Below are positions 11,747-24,390 of a stretch of 64,000 nt of DNA, in pieces. Source of the DNA: Sipunculus nudus. Taxonomy: Eukaryota > Annelida > Sipuncula > Golfingiida > Sipunculidae. Made by a program: the position numbers and the translations under genes. Positions within the stretch are counted from its first letter, which is position 1, and the number at the start of each line of letters is the position of its first letter. The stretch is from assembly GCA_026874595.1 (NCBI GenBank), contig CM049318.1, positions 631,241-695,240 on the forward strand, read 5' to 3'. Below the pieces are notes generated by a model. It had not been told where the DNA came from, made no database searches, and was given only the letters and a program-made list of their open reading frames with translations.

Positions 11747-12390
11747 GCTTTGCTAGCGAAGCGGTTGGTACGCCGGACTTGTACGCCACCGACCTGGGTT
11801 CGACTCCGGGATCGGCCCAGGATTTTTCCCCTCAACAATTTGTCTTCGTAACAAAATGGGGGCTCGTCTAACATGACGATTAACTTTGTGGCCCAGGGAA
11901 TAAGCTCACCAAAGTGTGACTCCTGGGATAATTAGTCTTGTTCTGATAGCAGAACGCTCTTAAGAGGGGGTGTTTTACGGGGTGACATAAAAGCGGACCG
12001 AACTGTCTCGCTAGTGAAGCTTGCTTTGCTAGCGAAGCGGTTGGTACGCCGGACTTGTACGCCACCGACCTGGGTTCGACTCCGGGATCGGCCCAGGATT
12101 TTTCCCCTCAACAATTTGTCTTCGTAACAAAATGGGGGCTCGTCTAACGTGACGATTAACTTTGTGGCCCAGGGAATAAGCTCACCAAAGTGTGACTCTT
12201 GGGATAATTAGTCTTGTTCTGACAGCAGAACGCTCTTAAGAGGGGTTGTTTTACGGGGTGACATAAAAGCGGACCGAAGCTTGCTTTGCTAGCGAAGCGG
12301 TTGGGACGCCGGACTTGTACGCCACCGACCTGGGTTCGACTCCGGTATCGGCCCAGGATTTTTCCCCTCAACAATTTGTCTTCGTAACAA

Positions 12391-13424
12391 GACAATGACT
12401 GTAAAGATTTTAACCAGCAAACACATCTCAATAGTTTGATGGCTTGTGATTAGCCAAAAATATTCCCAGAGGTAACTTTGGAGATACATACTTTGAAGAA
12501 ATCTACAGTTTTTCTTTACCTTTTCTTATAAATTCAAGTAGAAACAGACAAATAAAACCAAAGGTTTCTTTATTTCTCCTGTAAAATATGAAAACAGGTT
12601 TCAGGTGTGTTAATTTATTTTCTATGTATCAAATCCATTTTAGCAATCAAACATGTCTTTTAAAATACATTATGAATTATGGTTTGAATGATTGCTAAAA
12701 CGTATTAAAATCAATCAAACATTGCATTAATTTAATAATAAGCATGGCTAATATTTGTGCTGTTAAATATTCTTTACAGGTATACCTTTGCATCCTAACA
12801 CTTTTTTTCATAATTTTGCGGGCTGGACTGCGGACCAGAAGCTTGAAACATGGGGAGCGGGACGGGGCGGGCTGAAAGTAAATTTTGCGGGGTTAGTACG
12901 CGCTGAAAGAATCATAAAAAACTGCGGGGCGGGGTGGGCTGATATTTTTTTCTTTGATTGCGAGGCGGGTTGACAAGGCATGACGTTGGGCGGGTGAGGG
13001 TTCAATATTTCGGACCGCGGAGGGCCCTAATGGACATACGCACAAACGCACACATACAAAAAAAGCAATACCATGGCTTTGCTGTGAGCTATTACTATAA
13101 GACTGTAACTTTCGTCTAACTCACGTTTACACTTTGTTCACACTCATTCCACTTTACTGAGCTACGCTTCCATAAGCGCAAAAATGAAGTACTCGAATAT
13201 GGGTAGCGAACCGCTCGCAGGGTGTGTTTTCATATAAGCGCTGCGACACGCTCTTTCTTGTCTGTTCTAAACAATTACATTATAGACATTATGGTTTTAT
13301 TTGGTGAATTTTGTATATGTTACCAAAGTGGGTATTCTAAAAGTAAAGGCATGTTCGAATCTGTATTTATCTTAAAATAAAGAATATGTGATCGATGTTA
13401 TTTATTGGTACTCTCCCTTAACGT
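12391..13424. other. Intergenic with a G-rich repeat-like block
   Basis: No gene seen. At about 12815-13030 the sequence becomes G-rich on the plus strand, with recurring GCGGGGCGGG and GGCGGGCTGA phrases, ending GGAGGGCCCTAATG. A short similar phrase (TAGGGCCATGAGCGGGGCGG) occurs at about 3321. It may be the remnant of a dispersed element. Confidence 0.4.
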
Positions 13425-13433
13425 TCAACCTTT

Positions 13434-14005
13434 CGATGAGCTGAAACCAGTCTGCTTCACAGCCAAGAACGTTTTGATGAACTGAGACCAGTCTGTTCCA
13501 CAACTATAAACGTTTTGATAAGCTGAGACCAATCTGCTCCACAGCTATAAACGTTTTGATGAGCTGAGACCAGTCTGCTCCACTGCTATGAACGTTTTGA
13601 TGAGCTGAGATTAGTCTGCTCCACAGCTAAGAACGTTTTGGTGAGCTGAGACCAGTCTGCTCCACAGCTAAGAACGTTTTGATGGGCTGAGACCAGTCTG
13701 CTCCACAGCTAAGAATGTTTTGATGAGCTGAGACCAGTCTGCTCCACAGCTAAGAACGTTTTGGTGAGCTGAGACCAGTCTGCTCCACAGCTAAGAACGT
13801 TTTGATGGGCTGAGACCAGTCTGCTCCACAGCTAAGAACGTTTTGGTTAGCTGAGACCAGTTTGCTCCACAGCTTAGAACGCTTTGATCAGCTGAAACCA
13901 GTCTGTTCCACAGCTATAAACGTTCTGATGAGCTGAGACCAGTCTGCTCCACAGCTATAAACGTTCTGATGAGCTGAGACCCGTCTGCTCCACAGCTAAA
14001 CACGT
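13434..14005. repeat. Minisatellite, 41 bp unit, about 14 copies
   Basis: The unit carries GATGAGCTGAGACCAGTCTG followed by CTCCACAGCTAAGAACGTTTT and repeats with few substitutions from about 13434 to 14005. Outer copies are more diverged than central ones, as expected for arrays homogenised by unequal exchange. Confidence 0.9.
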
Positions 14006-14544
14006 AGCTGGCTCACGACGAGTAATAACATATTAAGACTGCTATCACCTTATCAGTTCTTTTGTTTCTGTCCTAACGGTGTGGGAGCCATCTGGTAGTC
14101 AAACACAAAACTAGGGTTTAAATTCATCGGTTCATTTCTTGTTTCAGGAAGCCTTTGAATTAAAATCTCGGTATTTATACACAGCGAATTTACTGAGTAA
14201 AAGACAACATGTAGATAAAGCTTCATTTTTGAAGACGGGGGAAAAAGCATGGGTTGAAAGTATGTTGCTAAACATGGATGTAACTAAATAACAATATTAC
14301 TGGGTAAAACACAGCAGGCAGGTAGAGCAGGAGACGCGGATAAGACTTCAGCTGACTCATGAAATCTCTGCCCTATAATTCAAGTACAATGATAATTACA
14401 TTGTCCAAAGTCTTATCGTTTTTCCTAGTTAATTTGGTTAAGATATATCTTACCAATACTTACATCGCTGGGCATTATAGAAATAAAAAAAATGCATGAA
14501 TGAATGTTAGTTTTTTTACATTTTGTGCCAGGGTCATCTTAGGC

Positions 14545-14712
14545 ATTACGTAACACTACGTCATTTACATTACATAACACAACAGTACGTCATTTACATT
14601 ACATAACACAACACTTCATAATTCACATAACATTACACAACACAACATCATTTACATAACATAACACAACACCACATCATTTACATTACATAACACAACA
14701 CTACATCATTTA
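14545..14712. repeat. Short tandem repeat, ~30-35 bp unit, about 5 copies
   Basis: Variants of CATTTACATTACATAACACA recur about five times with indels. The sequence has no coding potential. Confidence 0.8.
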
Positions 14713-15388
14713 TCAAAATAAACATGTATTATTGCATGTACGGTATGTTTCCTACGTATGTCTGTTTTACATTCGCTTCTATTGTTTTAAACTGTATTGC
14801 TTTTGTCAAGTATATTGTTTTATACTTAATGTCTTCCATTTTTATGTTTACTCTCGCAGGATTACGGGACTAATGATTCGAATTCCTTGAATTGCATTAA
14901 AGGGTGGAACGCGGGTCAGAAAATCGCCAGTACATTGGTTGCCTCCAACATCAAACTGCATGACACAACAAACAAACCTGTCTTCGCAAATTCATTATAT
15001 CTGTTACTGTCACAAAAAAAAACTAATGTGCAGCTTTAAAAAAAGTGTTACCGTTCAATGAGCCAAAAAGTCTCATTGACAGCACAACCATGCACCATTC
15101 TGCATGGAGCGTGAACCATTAAATTTTGTTTAAAACGAATATCCAACCCCAAAAACGTCAAAATAGTGCACTTGCAATACGTTCTTAGACGATTTATACC
15201 TTTTTTTATATTTTTGTTTTCGACAGCCATTTGGGATACATTTTCGATTTTGACCGAGATAGAGTAAGTTCTGCTTTGCTCTAGATCTTAAAATATTAAG
15301 TATGATCTAGAAAACTATTATCCCAAGTTCATGCTTCTTTTTTTTTTGCACAATTCTTCTTTTAAAAGTAAATATTTTTACAGATGTC
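14713..15388. other. Intergenic, no gene seen
   Basis: AT-rich with short homopolymers. The 60-codon open frame at 15048-15230 (minus) shows no domain or signal peptide. Confidence 0.5.
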
Positions 15389-16225
15389 TGTTACATGTGT
15401 TGTTGACACTTGGTTCGTGGGGCGCACGCATAGCTCATTGCTATGGAAGCATCGCCTGACCGAGGGCTCGCCCACGTGTGAACCCTGGCGTGGAAAGACA
15501 CAGCCGTCGTCAGGAATATTCTGGGCTGTTTGCGCTCTGTGCGTGCGTGTCTTGTTTTGTTCTTTGGGCGCGTGTGTATTATGTTTTGTTGGGTTCTTTG
15601 GATTGTTCGTGAAATAGAAGTTTCTAGACTTTTGGGTGAAAAGCTATAAATTAGGGGCTGTGTTTAGAGCCCAGGGAGGAGAGAGAAATATTCCAGCGGA
15701 CACAGAAGAGGAGTATGAGTCAGTTTGTGAACTCTCCGATAATTGCAGCAGTTATAGATCTTCTTCGAAATTTGTCACGGATTTATAAAGTCTTCATTTT
15801 GCCTTTGGGATCACTACCAGAACTTCAATTTTGGATTACAACAAATTGATTTTGTGATTGAATTTGATTATTATTCTCTGAGAAGATTTATGTGAACTGT
15901 TCATCTGGATTATACGTTTAAAAGGACTTGTTGTCGCTGTGACAGTGGTGGTATCCAGGTACTGTGCACTTTATTTATTATATTGTGTAATTGTATTGAT
16001 TTACTGTTATACTGTTGTTATACTGTGTAATTGTATTGATTTACTGTATTGTAATGTTAGGGTTGTTTTAAGAATAAATTATAATTATTTGTTTAAAAAA
16101 CCCTGACTTCTTTATTCATTCCCCTAGACATTTCATGTTACAGAATCTAATATTTTTAATTATCTCCGTAACAAGGTTTATGTTTGTCACGACTACGTGA
16201 TCTGTTGTTATTAGGTTCCGTAACA
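15389..16225 (+). mobile_element. Solo LTR, tRNA-Pro-primed LTR family, copy 1
   Basis: The ~837-base block starts TGTTACATG and ends GGTTCCGTAACA, giving the TG...CA ends with inverted TGTTAC/GTAACA. Its 3' half is nearly the same as 28.6-29.4 kb and, in reverse, 47.2-48.1 kb, sharing GGTATCCAGGTACTGT, GTTAGGGTTGTTTTAAGAAT and TTCATTCCCCTAGACATTT. AATAAA in the shared part (about 16072) may be its poly(A) signal. No internal coding region follows, so it is a solo LTR. Flanking bases do not show a clear target duplication. Confidence 0.75.
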
Positions 16226-19188
16226 ATATGCACCTGCATTAACACATACATAATCTCACGTCAATAAACATTCGGGCTGAATGTAAATGTACCCTATTAA
16301 AAAGATCCCGGCACAAGGGCTTACTATCTCCAATTTACCTGTTTTATAATTGTTATGATCTTGTCTGTCATGTTTGTTTACCATTGCACTACCACATGAG
16401 GTCCGATCTGGCACATGAACAGTAACTCCCAAACAAGGAGAACTTAAATGAAAGTGAAACACAGAAGATACGCCAGTTGGAAGATTGAAAATTCTTGATT
16501 TGTTAAGTATACGCCTTACGGCTGTCAGGTGAATATAATTATATTTTGCTTCACTGATCGCTTTTTTTCCACTTAAGTACAAGAAAAAGAATACGACGTA
16601 GAACGAATTATTGGCATGCAGATACGATAATGTTTGAAGGAGAAAACACTATATTTCCTGCATATTTAATATTCCTTGTTTAGTTTATAGGTCCTGTTAA
16701 CACCTGAGCTAACATTAAGATTGTTTTTGTGAATCTGGATGAAGGGCGTATGCATGTAATTTATAAAATTAGCTTCTCTTGGCGTTGGTGTGCGCTCTTC
16801 TTGATGCTATTGTAGCTTTTAACCATAATAAATATGAAACGATTTAATAGTACTCACATGCAAAGTATTTGAAAGCAGAGCTTTCGTCTTGTCTCTACCA
16901 AACTTGTTCACTGAATGGCGTGAACAAGGCCAGGGAAAAATTGCCATAGGCCGTGAGGCACGAACGGTCACGTGTCAACAACAAGGGGTTGTAGGTCCTC
17001 GGGAGATGTGGCGCCCTCGGTTCTGGTTGAGAGAGGAGTGGAGTTTTCGCATCTGCAAAGCTTCGCTACTACTTTTAACCATGTATTATATTTATGTGTA
17101 ATTTGACCATGTTCATACACAATATTCCAGGTTGTTATCTATCAAAGCTGTGATTACTATGGGAAGGATATAACATTAAAGATTGGCCACAATAACTGTG
17201 TAATAAAATAAGATCCTTTGGTTTGACGAAAGAACATGGTATAATATAACTGGAAAGAGTTTGTTTCTTCAGTCGCAAACATATATGTGTCCCGTCCTCG
17301 GGACCCTACTCTTATTTAATATAGGTCGTATAACGCTTTAACTTTGTTCCCGTTTCGTCGACCTTTTATTACTTTGAGATTTTTATCGTAGTCACGTATC
17401 GCGAGGAATGAGAACGGATTACCAGCTAACCAAGGACCGCCAAGAGCCAATGTTGTTACATTTTGATATGACTGACAGCACATCGGCCCGGCAACTCCGG
17501 CCCGGCAAGTCGCGTATATAGGAGCTGAGCCTATAGCTTGTGAAATGAAACAATTTGTGTATCAGTTATTAGAAAAAGAAACACGCAATGCTTCAAAAGT
17601 GTGATGTTTACTGGCAAAATAATAAAATGTCTTAAATCTAGCAAAACATGTTATTTTTATTCTTTCCTGCAAAATGTGGGACTAACAGTGCAAAAATACT
17701 AAGCTTAGACGATAATTAGAAATTTTAGTCACAAGGGTTTTCCCTGTGGCTGACGCCACTGCCGAGTTAACAGTGCTCAAAGATGTGAAATAGTCTTTAA
17801 CAAACGGTAAAAATAAAAAAAAAGATAAAAAATATTTTCTTCTAGGTATTTGTGTTCAGTTTATGCAAAATCTAAATTAATAACATTTGACTCGTTTTCT
17901 TGTGAGTCCGAGTCTGCGCGTTGTGGAAATTACGAGCTTGCTCCCATCGGGGGTTACCGGCTACCCCGGGAGTATCGACTTGGATCTTTACTCGTTATGT
18001 ACTGAAGCAAAAGCCAGGGCAGCAAGACAGGCCAAACTAGACTCTCTTGTGAACGAGCGCTCTGTTGGCTGTCCCTCTCAGTCAATATATGTTTACATAG
18101 GACGCTATGGCTCAGAATATGTGGCATTTAACAACACGACATTTCTTTCTTCGATATAAATTATGAACCGTCCTATACAGAGGATACTCCAGGCATAGTC
18201 CTTGGTTTCCGTCAGCGTCCCTCGCGGCGCGAGGGTTGTGGAGGGGTATGTGGTTAGCAGGCCAGCTGGAATAAAACTTTCGACTGACGAAATCCTGACT
18301 AAACAGTATTACCCACCGATTAATTCTAATGGGGCACCACAAAATATGTCTTCGTAATCAATTACGGTAAAAACGCTGTTGCATTTCAGCACCATCTTGT
18401 ATTCATTCAGTGAAACACATAACGTTTGAGTAAGGCAATTGAAACTAGATAATTCCTTTAAATATTTTATAAATTTGACTGGGTTGTAACCGAGAATACA
18501 TTATGCTTTACTGTGTTGAGTTGAAAAATGATTAAACCTAGGCTTACGTTTAATCGAAAGATAGATATCTTATACTTCAAAATCGTTCAACGCTTGAATA
18601 CTAAATTGTGATCCACTTAAAACCAGTAGTTACCGTAAATAACAATAAGCCTGTACCCCATCAAGAACATATTAGTGCCATATTAATATATGTATTTTTG
18701 TACACTATATTCTTATAATACGGACCGAGAATAAGAGTAAACCATGTTGAAAGAAAGACGGTCATAAGGTCAGCAAATATGATAAAACTTCCCTTTCGCA
18801 AAATATGAATATGCATGTAATTTAAATGTCATGAGGCTTGAAAGCATCCTGTCATTCTGTATAATAGAAGCTTATATGGAAATCAGTCCATTAAACCGTC
18901 CAGCGAACAAAACGATATCTACAGCGCCCGCGCACATTGGCATTAAATCGATCCCCAAATGGAAATTTAACTAAACAAAGAACTCAGCCAGTCTGCAACC
19001 TGGGATAATACTTCAAGTATAAACATGTATCCAAAAATATGCTTTTATGATTTTTTACCCGTGTAAAGCTTCACGGCCTCTGTTAAAGCCAGTATTTACC
19101 CGAAAGACGATCCAGATATTTACAGGCATACTCGAGGTTGGACCAAGTCAGTGCCTGTCTCTCATTTTATTGTTTATGAAAACAGAAC
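16226..19188. other. Long intergenic stretch, no convincing gene
   Basis: No recognisable protein. Open frames at 16256-16582 (minus) and 17887-18159 (plus, no ATG start) have no domains. At 17289-17304 there is a perfect 6 bp-stem hairpin (GTCCCG/CGGGAC). At about 17483-17520 a duplicated CGGCCCGGCAA is followed by a TATATA sequence, a weak promoter candidate with no gene behind it. Confidence 0.4.
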
Positions 19189-19476
19189 ATGACGTCGTCC
19201 TACGTCAGCTTAGCCACGCTGGCTGTTATGGTACTCCTACAGGCCAAGCTAACGCAAAATACTAACCGAGAGCGATTCTTCACTGAATGGCCAATGAAAA
19301 CAGATAGCACACAACTGGAAAATGTACCCGGGAAGTCTTCGGATCCGGAATGCGCCAAGGAATGCTTGGAACGCGAGGAATGTGAAGGATTTAAAACCAA
19401 CGATGATCAATGCACACTGTATAAAGGGCTGGACACCAAACAAAGTGGGACTTTGAAAATATTTGTTACAGACAAG
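19189..19476 (+). CDS. Secreted PAN/Apple-like protein, first coding exon (copy A)
   Basis: The ATG at 19189 opens a signal peptide (hydrophobic LATLAVMVLL, followed by QAKLTQNT). Residues ~50-85 carry a PAN/Apple-like core, ECAKECLEREECEGF...QCTLY, i.e. C-x3-C-x4-C-x-GF-x7-C-x-L. The exon is predicted to end at 19476, where AAG|GTGAAA gives a phase-0 donor after exactly 96 codons; the same relative donor is seen in copies B, C and D. Reading on through the donor adds a hydrophobic, non-conserved tail that is likely intronic. PAN-type modules bind proteins or carbohydrates outside the cell; the function here is unknown. Later exons were not found. The core is intact, so this copy may be functional. 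Confidence 0.6.
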
Positions 19477-21865
19477 GTGAAATTAAAAATTAGTTTTATA
19501 TTGTCTTTGTTTTTTAATGAACCATTAAATTTCACAGCCGATGGCCCATCACTTTATCCTTAATGCAAATGGTTCGATGGTCTGTTTATGGTTAAAGGTA
19601 TCTCTATCGTCAAAACCCCTATATCTAAAACTAATAAAAAGTAATTTTAAATTCATATTAGACCTTTTATTTTAAACTACATAACAATATCTAAACATTT
19701 TTGTGTGTGTTTCCTCTACTATATGTTTTTCTTGGTAAAAATTAAATTTTAAATGTTTTATTGAATCAAAATTTTAAATCTCACTTTTATTAAAGATAGA
19801 AACAGGACAGAGTTAAAACATCAATTGTTCCACATTGGTCCACTAAAAACTGGCTCACTGTTACTGGGTGCATGAGAAAACGAATCTTTAAAACATTAAA
19901 AATTAAATTGTTGTGAAAATCATGTGAAATTAATAAAGTTAAAAAAAATATGTGTACCATCAGAAAGATCACTGTACTAAGTTATATGAAATAGTTTATA
20001 CTTTAGTGGTCGGATATGAATTAAAACAACTTTAGATTGCTTATGGATAAAGGGTTAGGGTTAGGGTCAGAACTTTAGATTGCTCATGGATAAAGGAGGT
20101 ACCTTAAAATAAAAAGGGATGCATTCACATATTTAATAGCGGACTGTACATATTTCTAAACCTAATAGAAATTGAATAAAATAATTTGTTCATGATTTAA
20201 GGTTTAAGACCTTCTCTATTTATTTGTATTCTATTATATATAAGAACATGTGAACCTGTATTCAAACATCACAGAAAATTAGTAACCAAGTGCATTAAAA
20301 TAATGCAGGATAACATGTTGAGGATTTATCATCTGGGGAGTCAATATCAACATCTTTTATTTTGTATATTTTTTGTATATACTTATTTATCACAAATGAT
20401 TATGCAAAGCGGTAAACTGATCCACAGCAGCAAATTACTTCAGAAATATAGCGTGGTTAATGAACATGTCATGTATACGTATAGCAATATAAGTATAATA
20501 CATAGAAAAGTTAACTAACAAAAAGTTCTGAATCCCCAATAAGGAGAAGATGTGTATCATTTACTCATTTTATCCTGATATGTAAATATTGAATAAATCC
20601 TTCACTGAAAATAATATTAGTTTTGTAGTATGTGTAAAATATGATTCTTTTTGTCTTTTGACAATAGGAAAAGGAAGAATGAGGCGCAGAGAAAAAAAAA
20701 AGAAGGCGACTGTTCAGCTAGATATTACACGGCACTTACGAAAACCATGCAATGCTTACCTTGTCATCCTAACCGAACATCTATCTATCCACATCCTTTA
20801 TAATTTAGACTTTGTTTCCGAAACAGGTTGAAGTATATATATTACTAATAGTGGAGTGCCAATTATTCGATTACATCGATGGTTGGTCGTTTTCTTTCAT
20901 AATTGTTAAATTGGTTGCATGTTTGCATAATCGATCAAATGCGGTTATATATACATTTCCACATACAATTTTCCAATTTTGTTATTTATATATAAAGGAG
21001 CTTGACTGTTCAGTGTAATGTGGAAGTCGAGCTTAATTTACATGGCCAATATTTTACTATAATATATGAACAGCAGCTTTTACGGAAATATAGGTGGCAC
21101 ATAAATCCAGTTGGTTTCTTCATGTCGTTTATATATTTATGTATGTATTAACCTCCGCCTTTTGCTTTGAACTCTTGTGCACCATATATATGAAACATGC
21201 CAATTTGCAAGTCAGTTGACTTTCCTTCATTAATCAAATAAATGTCTCTTTTTGTCGAATTCTTACAATACAGAAAAAATGTTAGTAAATGATGGTATGT
21301 TACACTAACACATAGTGTAAAACATGTAATGTTCTTGCATATGCCTTCGATCAAAACGCAAAAGTCTGTCATTTTTTCGGTTGAAGCTTTACTTCCCAGA
21401 AATCAGTGATAACATCTGTTGGCTTCTAAGACTTTTGTTCTCAGATTTAGTTGGATTTAATAAATTAATTATGGTTCAATGTAGCAAACGAACAGCGCAT
21501 ATTTCTTTGCAGGTCCATTTTCCATTAAAATGCCTAAAAACGAAATGCTGATGAGGCCCTAAAGCCTAGTAGGACGCTTTGTTTTTTTGCCGCACAAAAC
21601 ACATCACCTAATGTTCTACCAGTGTAGATCAGTTAACAAGCAACTGATAACATAATCCCAATGGTCACATACCCGCCTGTGTACTAACTAATTGGTCATT
21701 TGTACAAGGTCTTTTGTGTGTGTGTGTGTGTGTATCGTTGCAGGTCAACTACAATGAAAATTACACAATACGGGATGATGATGCGAACGAGCAACATTTC
21801 AAATCAAGCTACACTTCAACTGCTTTTACTGAACGTGTAATCATGCAGAAACGTACATACTGATC
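19477..21865. other. Intronic or intergenic, AT-rich, telomere-like patch
   Basis: No further PAN exon recognised. At about 20049-20067 the sequence has AGGGTTAGGGTTAGGGT, a short interstitial telomere-like run, flanked by a ~25-base direct duplication (TTAGATTGCT and ATGGATAAAGG on both sides). A (GT)n run lies near 21716-21732. Confidence 0.45.
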
Positions 21866-24093
21866 ATGTAGAACCGTACATAGAACCGTACATACTGATA
21901 ACCCTAACCGTACATACTGATAACCCTAACCGTACATACTGATAACACTAACCGTACACACTGATAACCCTTACCGTACACACTGATAACACTAACCGTA
22001 CACACTGATAACCCTAACCGTACACACTGATAAACCTAACCGTACACACTGATAACCCTAACAGTACACACTGATAACACTATTCGTACACACTGATAAC
22101 ACTAACCGTACACACTGATAACACTAACCGTACAACCTGATAACATTAACCGTACATACTGATAACCCTAACTGTACACACTGATAACACTAACCGTACG
22201 CACTGATAACACTAACCGTACACACTGATAACCCTAACCGTACACACTGATAACACTATTCGTACACACTGATAACCTAACCGCACACACTGATAACCCT
22301 AACCGTACACGCTGGTAACACTAACCGTACACACTGATAACCCTAACCGTACACACTGATAACACTAACCGTACACACTGATAACCCTTACCGTACACAC
22401 TGATAACACTAACCGTACATACTGATAACACTAACCGTACACACTGATAACCCTAACAGTACACACTGATAAAACTATTCGTACACACTGATAACACTAA
22501 CCGTACACACTGATAACACTAACCGTACACACTGATAACATTAACCGTACATACTGATAACCCTAACTGTACACACTGATAACACTAACCGTACGCACTG
22601 ATAACACTAACCGTACACACTGATAACCCTAACCGTACACACTGATAACACTATTCGTATACACTGATAACCTAACCGCACACACTGATAACCCTAACCG
22701 ATCACGCTGGTAACACTAACCGTACACACTGATAACCCTAACTGTACACACTGATAACACTAACCGTACACACTGATAACCCTTACCGTACACACTGACA
22801 ACACTAACCGTACATACTGATAACACTAACCGTACACACTGATAAACATAACCGTACACACTGATAACCCTAACCGTACACACTGATAACACTATTCGTA
22901 CCCACTGATAACCCTAACCGTACACACTGATAACCCTAACCGTACATACTGATAACCTTAACCGTACACACTGATAACCCTAACCGTACATACTGATAAC
23001 TCTAACCGTACATACTGATAACCCTAACCGTACATACTGATAACCCTAACCGTACACACTGATAAACCTAACCGTACACTCTGATAACACTAACCGTACA
23101 CACTAATAACACTATTCGTACACACTGATAACCCTTACCGTACACACTGATAAAACTAATCGTACACACTGATAACATTAAACGTATACACTGATAACAC
23201 TAACCGTACACACTGATAACCCTAACCGTACATACTAATAACCCTTACCGTACATACTGATAACCCTAACCGTACACACTGATAACACTGTTCGTACACA
23301 CTGATATCCCTAAACGTACATACTGATAACCTTAACCGTACATACTGATCACACTAACCGTACATACTGATAACACTAACCGTACATACTGATAACACTA
23401 ACCGTACACACTGATAACCCTAACCGTACATACTGATAACCCTTACCGTACATACTGATAACCCTTATCATACACACTGATAACACTAACCGTACACACT
23501 GATAACACTATTCGTACACACTGATAACCCTAACCGTACATACTGATAACCCTAACCGTACACACTGATAACCCTAACCGTACACACTGATAACTCTAAC
23601 CGTACATACTGATAACCCTAACCGTACACAATTATAACAGTAACCGTACATACTGATAACCCTAACCGTACATACTGATAACCCTAACCGTACATACTGA
23701 TAACCCTAACCGTACATACTGATAACCCTTACCGTACACACTGATAACACTAACCGTAACACTGATAACCCTAACCGTACACACTGATAACCCTAACCAT
23801 ACATACTGATAAACCTAACCGTACACACTGATAACCCTAACCGTACACACTGATAACACTATTCGTACATTGATAAGCCTAAACGTACACACTGATAACA
23901 CTAACCTACACACTAATAACACTTACCATACACACTGATAACACTAACCGTACACACTGATAACACTAACCGTACACACTGATAACACAACCGTACACAC
24001 TTATAACACTAACCGTACACACTGATAACCCTAACCGTACACACTGATAACCCTAACCGTACACACTGATATCCCTAACCGTACACGCTGATT
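21866..24093. repeat. Satellite array, 22 bp unit, about 100 copies
   Basis: The unit CCGTACACACTGATAACCCT (plus AA) repeats for about 2.2 kb. Two positions toggle between variants (CACACT or CATACT; AACCCTAA or AACACTAA), and blocks of variants recur, for example around 22080-22330 and 22465-22700, showing larger-scale duplication. Many units contain AACCCTAACC, which is telomere-like. Occasional 21 bp units explain phase slips. Confidence 0.95.
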
Positions 24094-24154
24094 ACTGATT
24101 TTTTAGTTGACTGTCGAGCCTTTCTTTCTTCCTTGACATGAAGAGTAATTGCAA

Positions 24155-24390
24155 ATTGTATCCTCCATCACATGAAGAGAAATGCGAATTGTTTCCTCCA
24201 TCACATGAAGAGTAATGCGAATTATTTCCTCCATCACATAAAGAGTAATGCGAATTATTTCCTCCATCACATGAGGAGTAATGCGAATTATTTCCTCCAT
24301 CACATAAAGAGTAATGCGAATTATTTCCTCCATCACATAAAGAGTAATGCGAATTATTTCCTCCATCACATGAGGAGTAATGCGAATCAA
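24155..24390. repeat. Minisatellite, 33 bp unit, about 7 copies
   Basis: The unit has CCTCCATCACATGAAGAGTA then ATGCGAATTATTT. Because 33 is a multiple of three and the unit lacks stops in several frames, long repetitive open frames run across it on both strands (11-residue repeats). I see no start context, signal peptide or splice support, so these are not called as genes. Confidence 0.85.

Larger units (their letters stand above)
10354..12390 (+). repeat. Composite tandem array of a ~260-276 bp tRNA-like/PBS-like unit
   Basis: Units begin near 10354 (truncated), 11747, 12023 and 12283 (partial). Each has an A-box-like TAGCGAAGCGGTTGG, then a near-perfect pol III B box (GGTTCGACTCC) about 45-55 bases on, then TTTGTCTTCGTAACA followed by AATGGGGGCTCGTC, then a shared body ending GGGGTGACATAAAAGCGGAC. 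GGTTCGACTCC suggests a tRNA-derived SINE head. TGGGGGCTCGTC equals the complement of the 3' end of tRNA-Pro, the primer site of many LTR elements, and it follows a CGTAACA like the LTR ends at 16.2, 29.4 and 47.2 kb. The unit is therefore either a SINE or a miniature LTR derivative (TRIM-like). Its tandem state is unusual for both. Confidence 0.65.

Noticed and set aside
11017-11871. Several overlapping GC-rich open frames
   Set aside because: Caused by local GC richness in the LINE tail and array unit. No frame has domain content.
17483-17520. Core promoter (duplicated CGGCCCGGCAA plus TATATA)
   Set aside because: No gene, exon or transcript-like sequence follows within the next kilobases.
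21866-24093. CRISPR-like regular repeat
   Set aside because: Units are contiguous 22 bp tandem repeats without unique spacers, in a eukaryotic context. It is a satellite.
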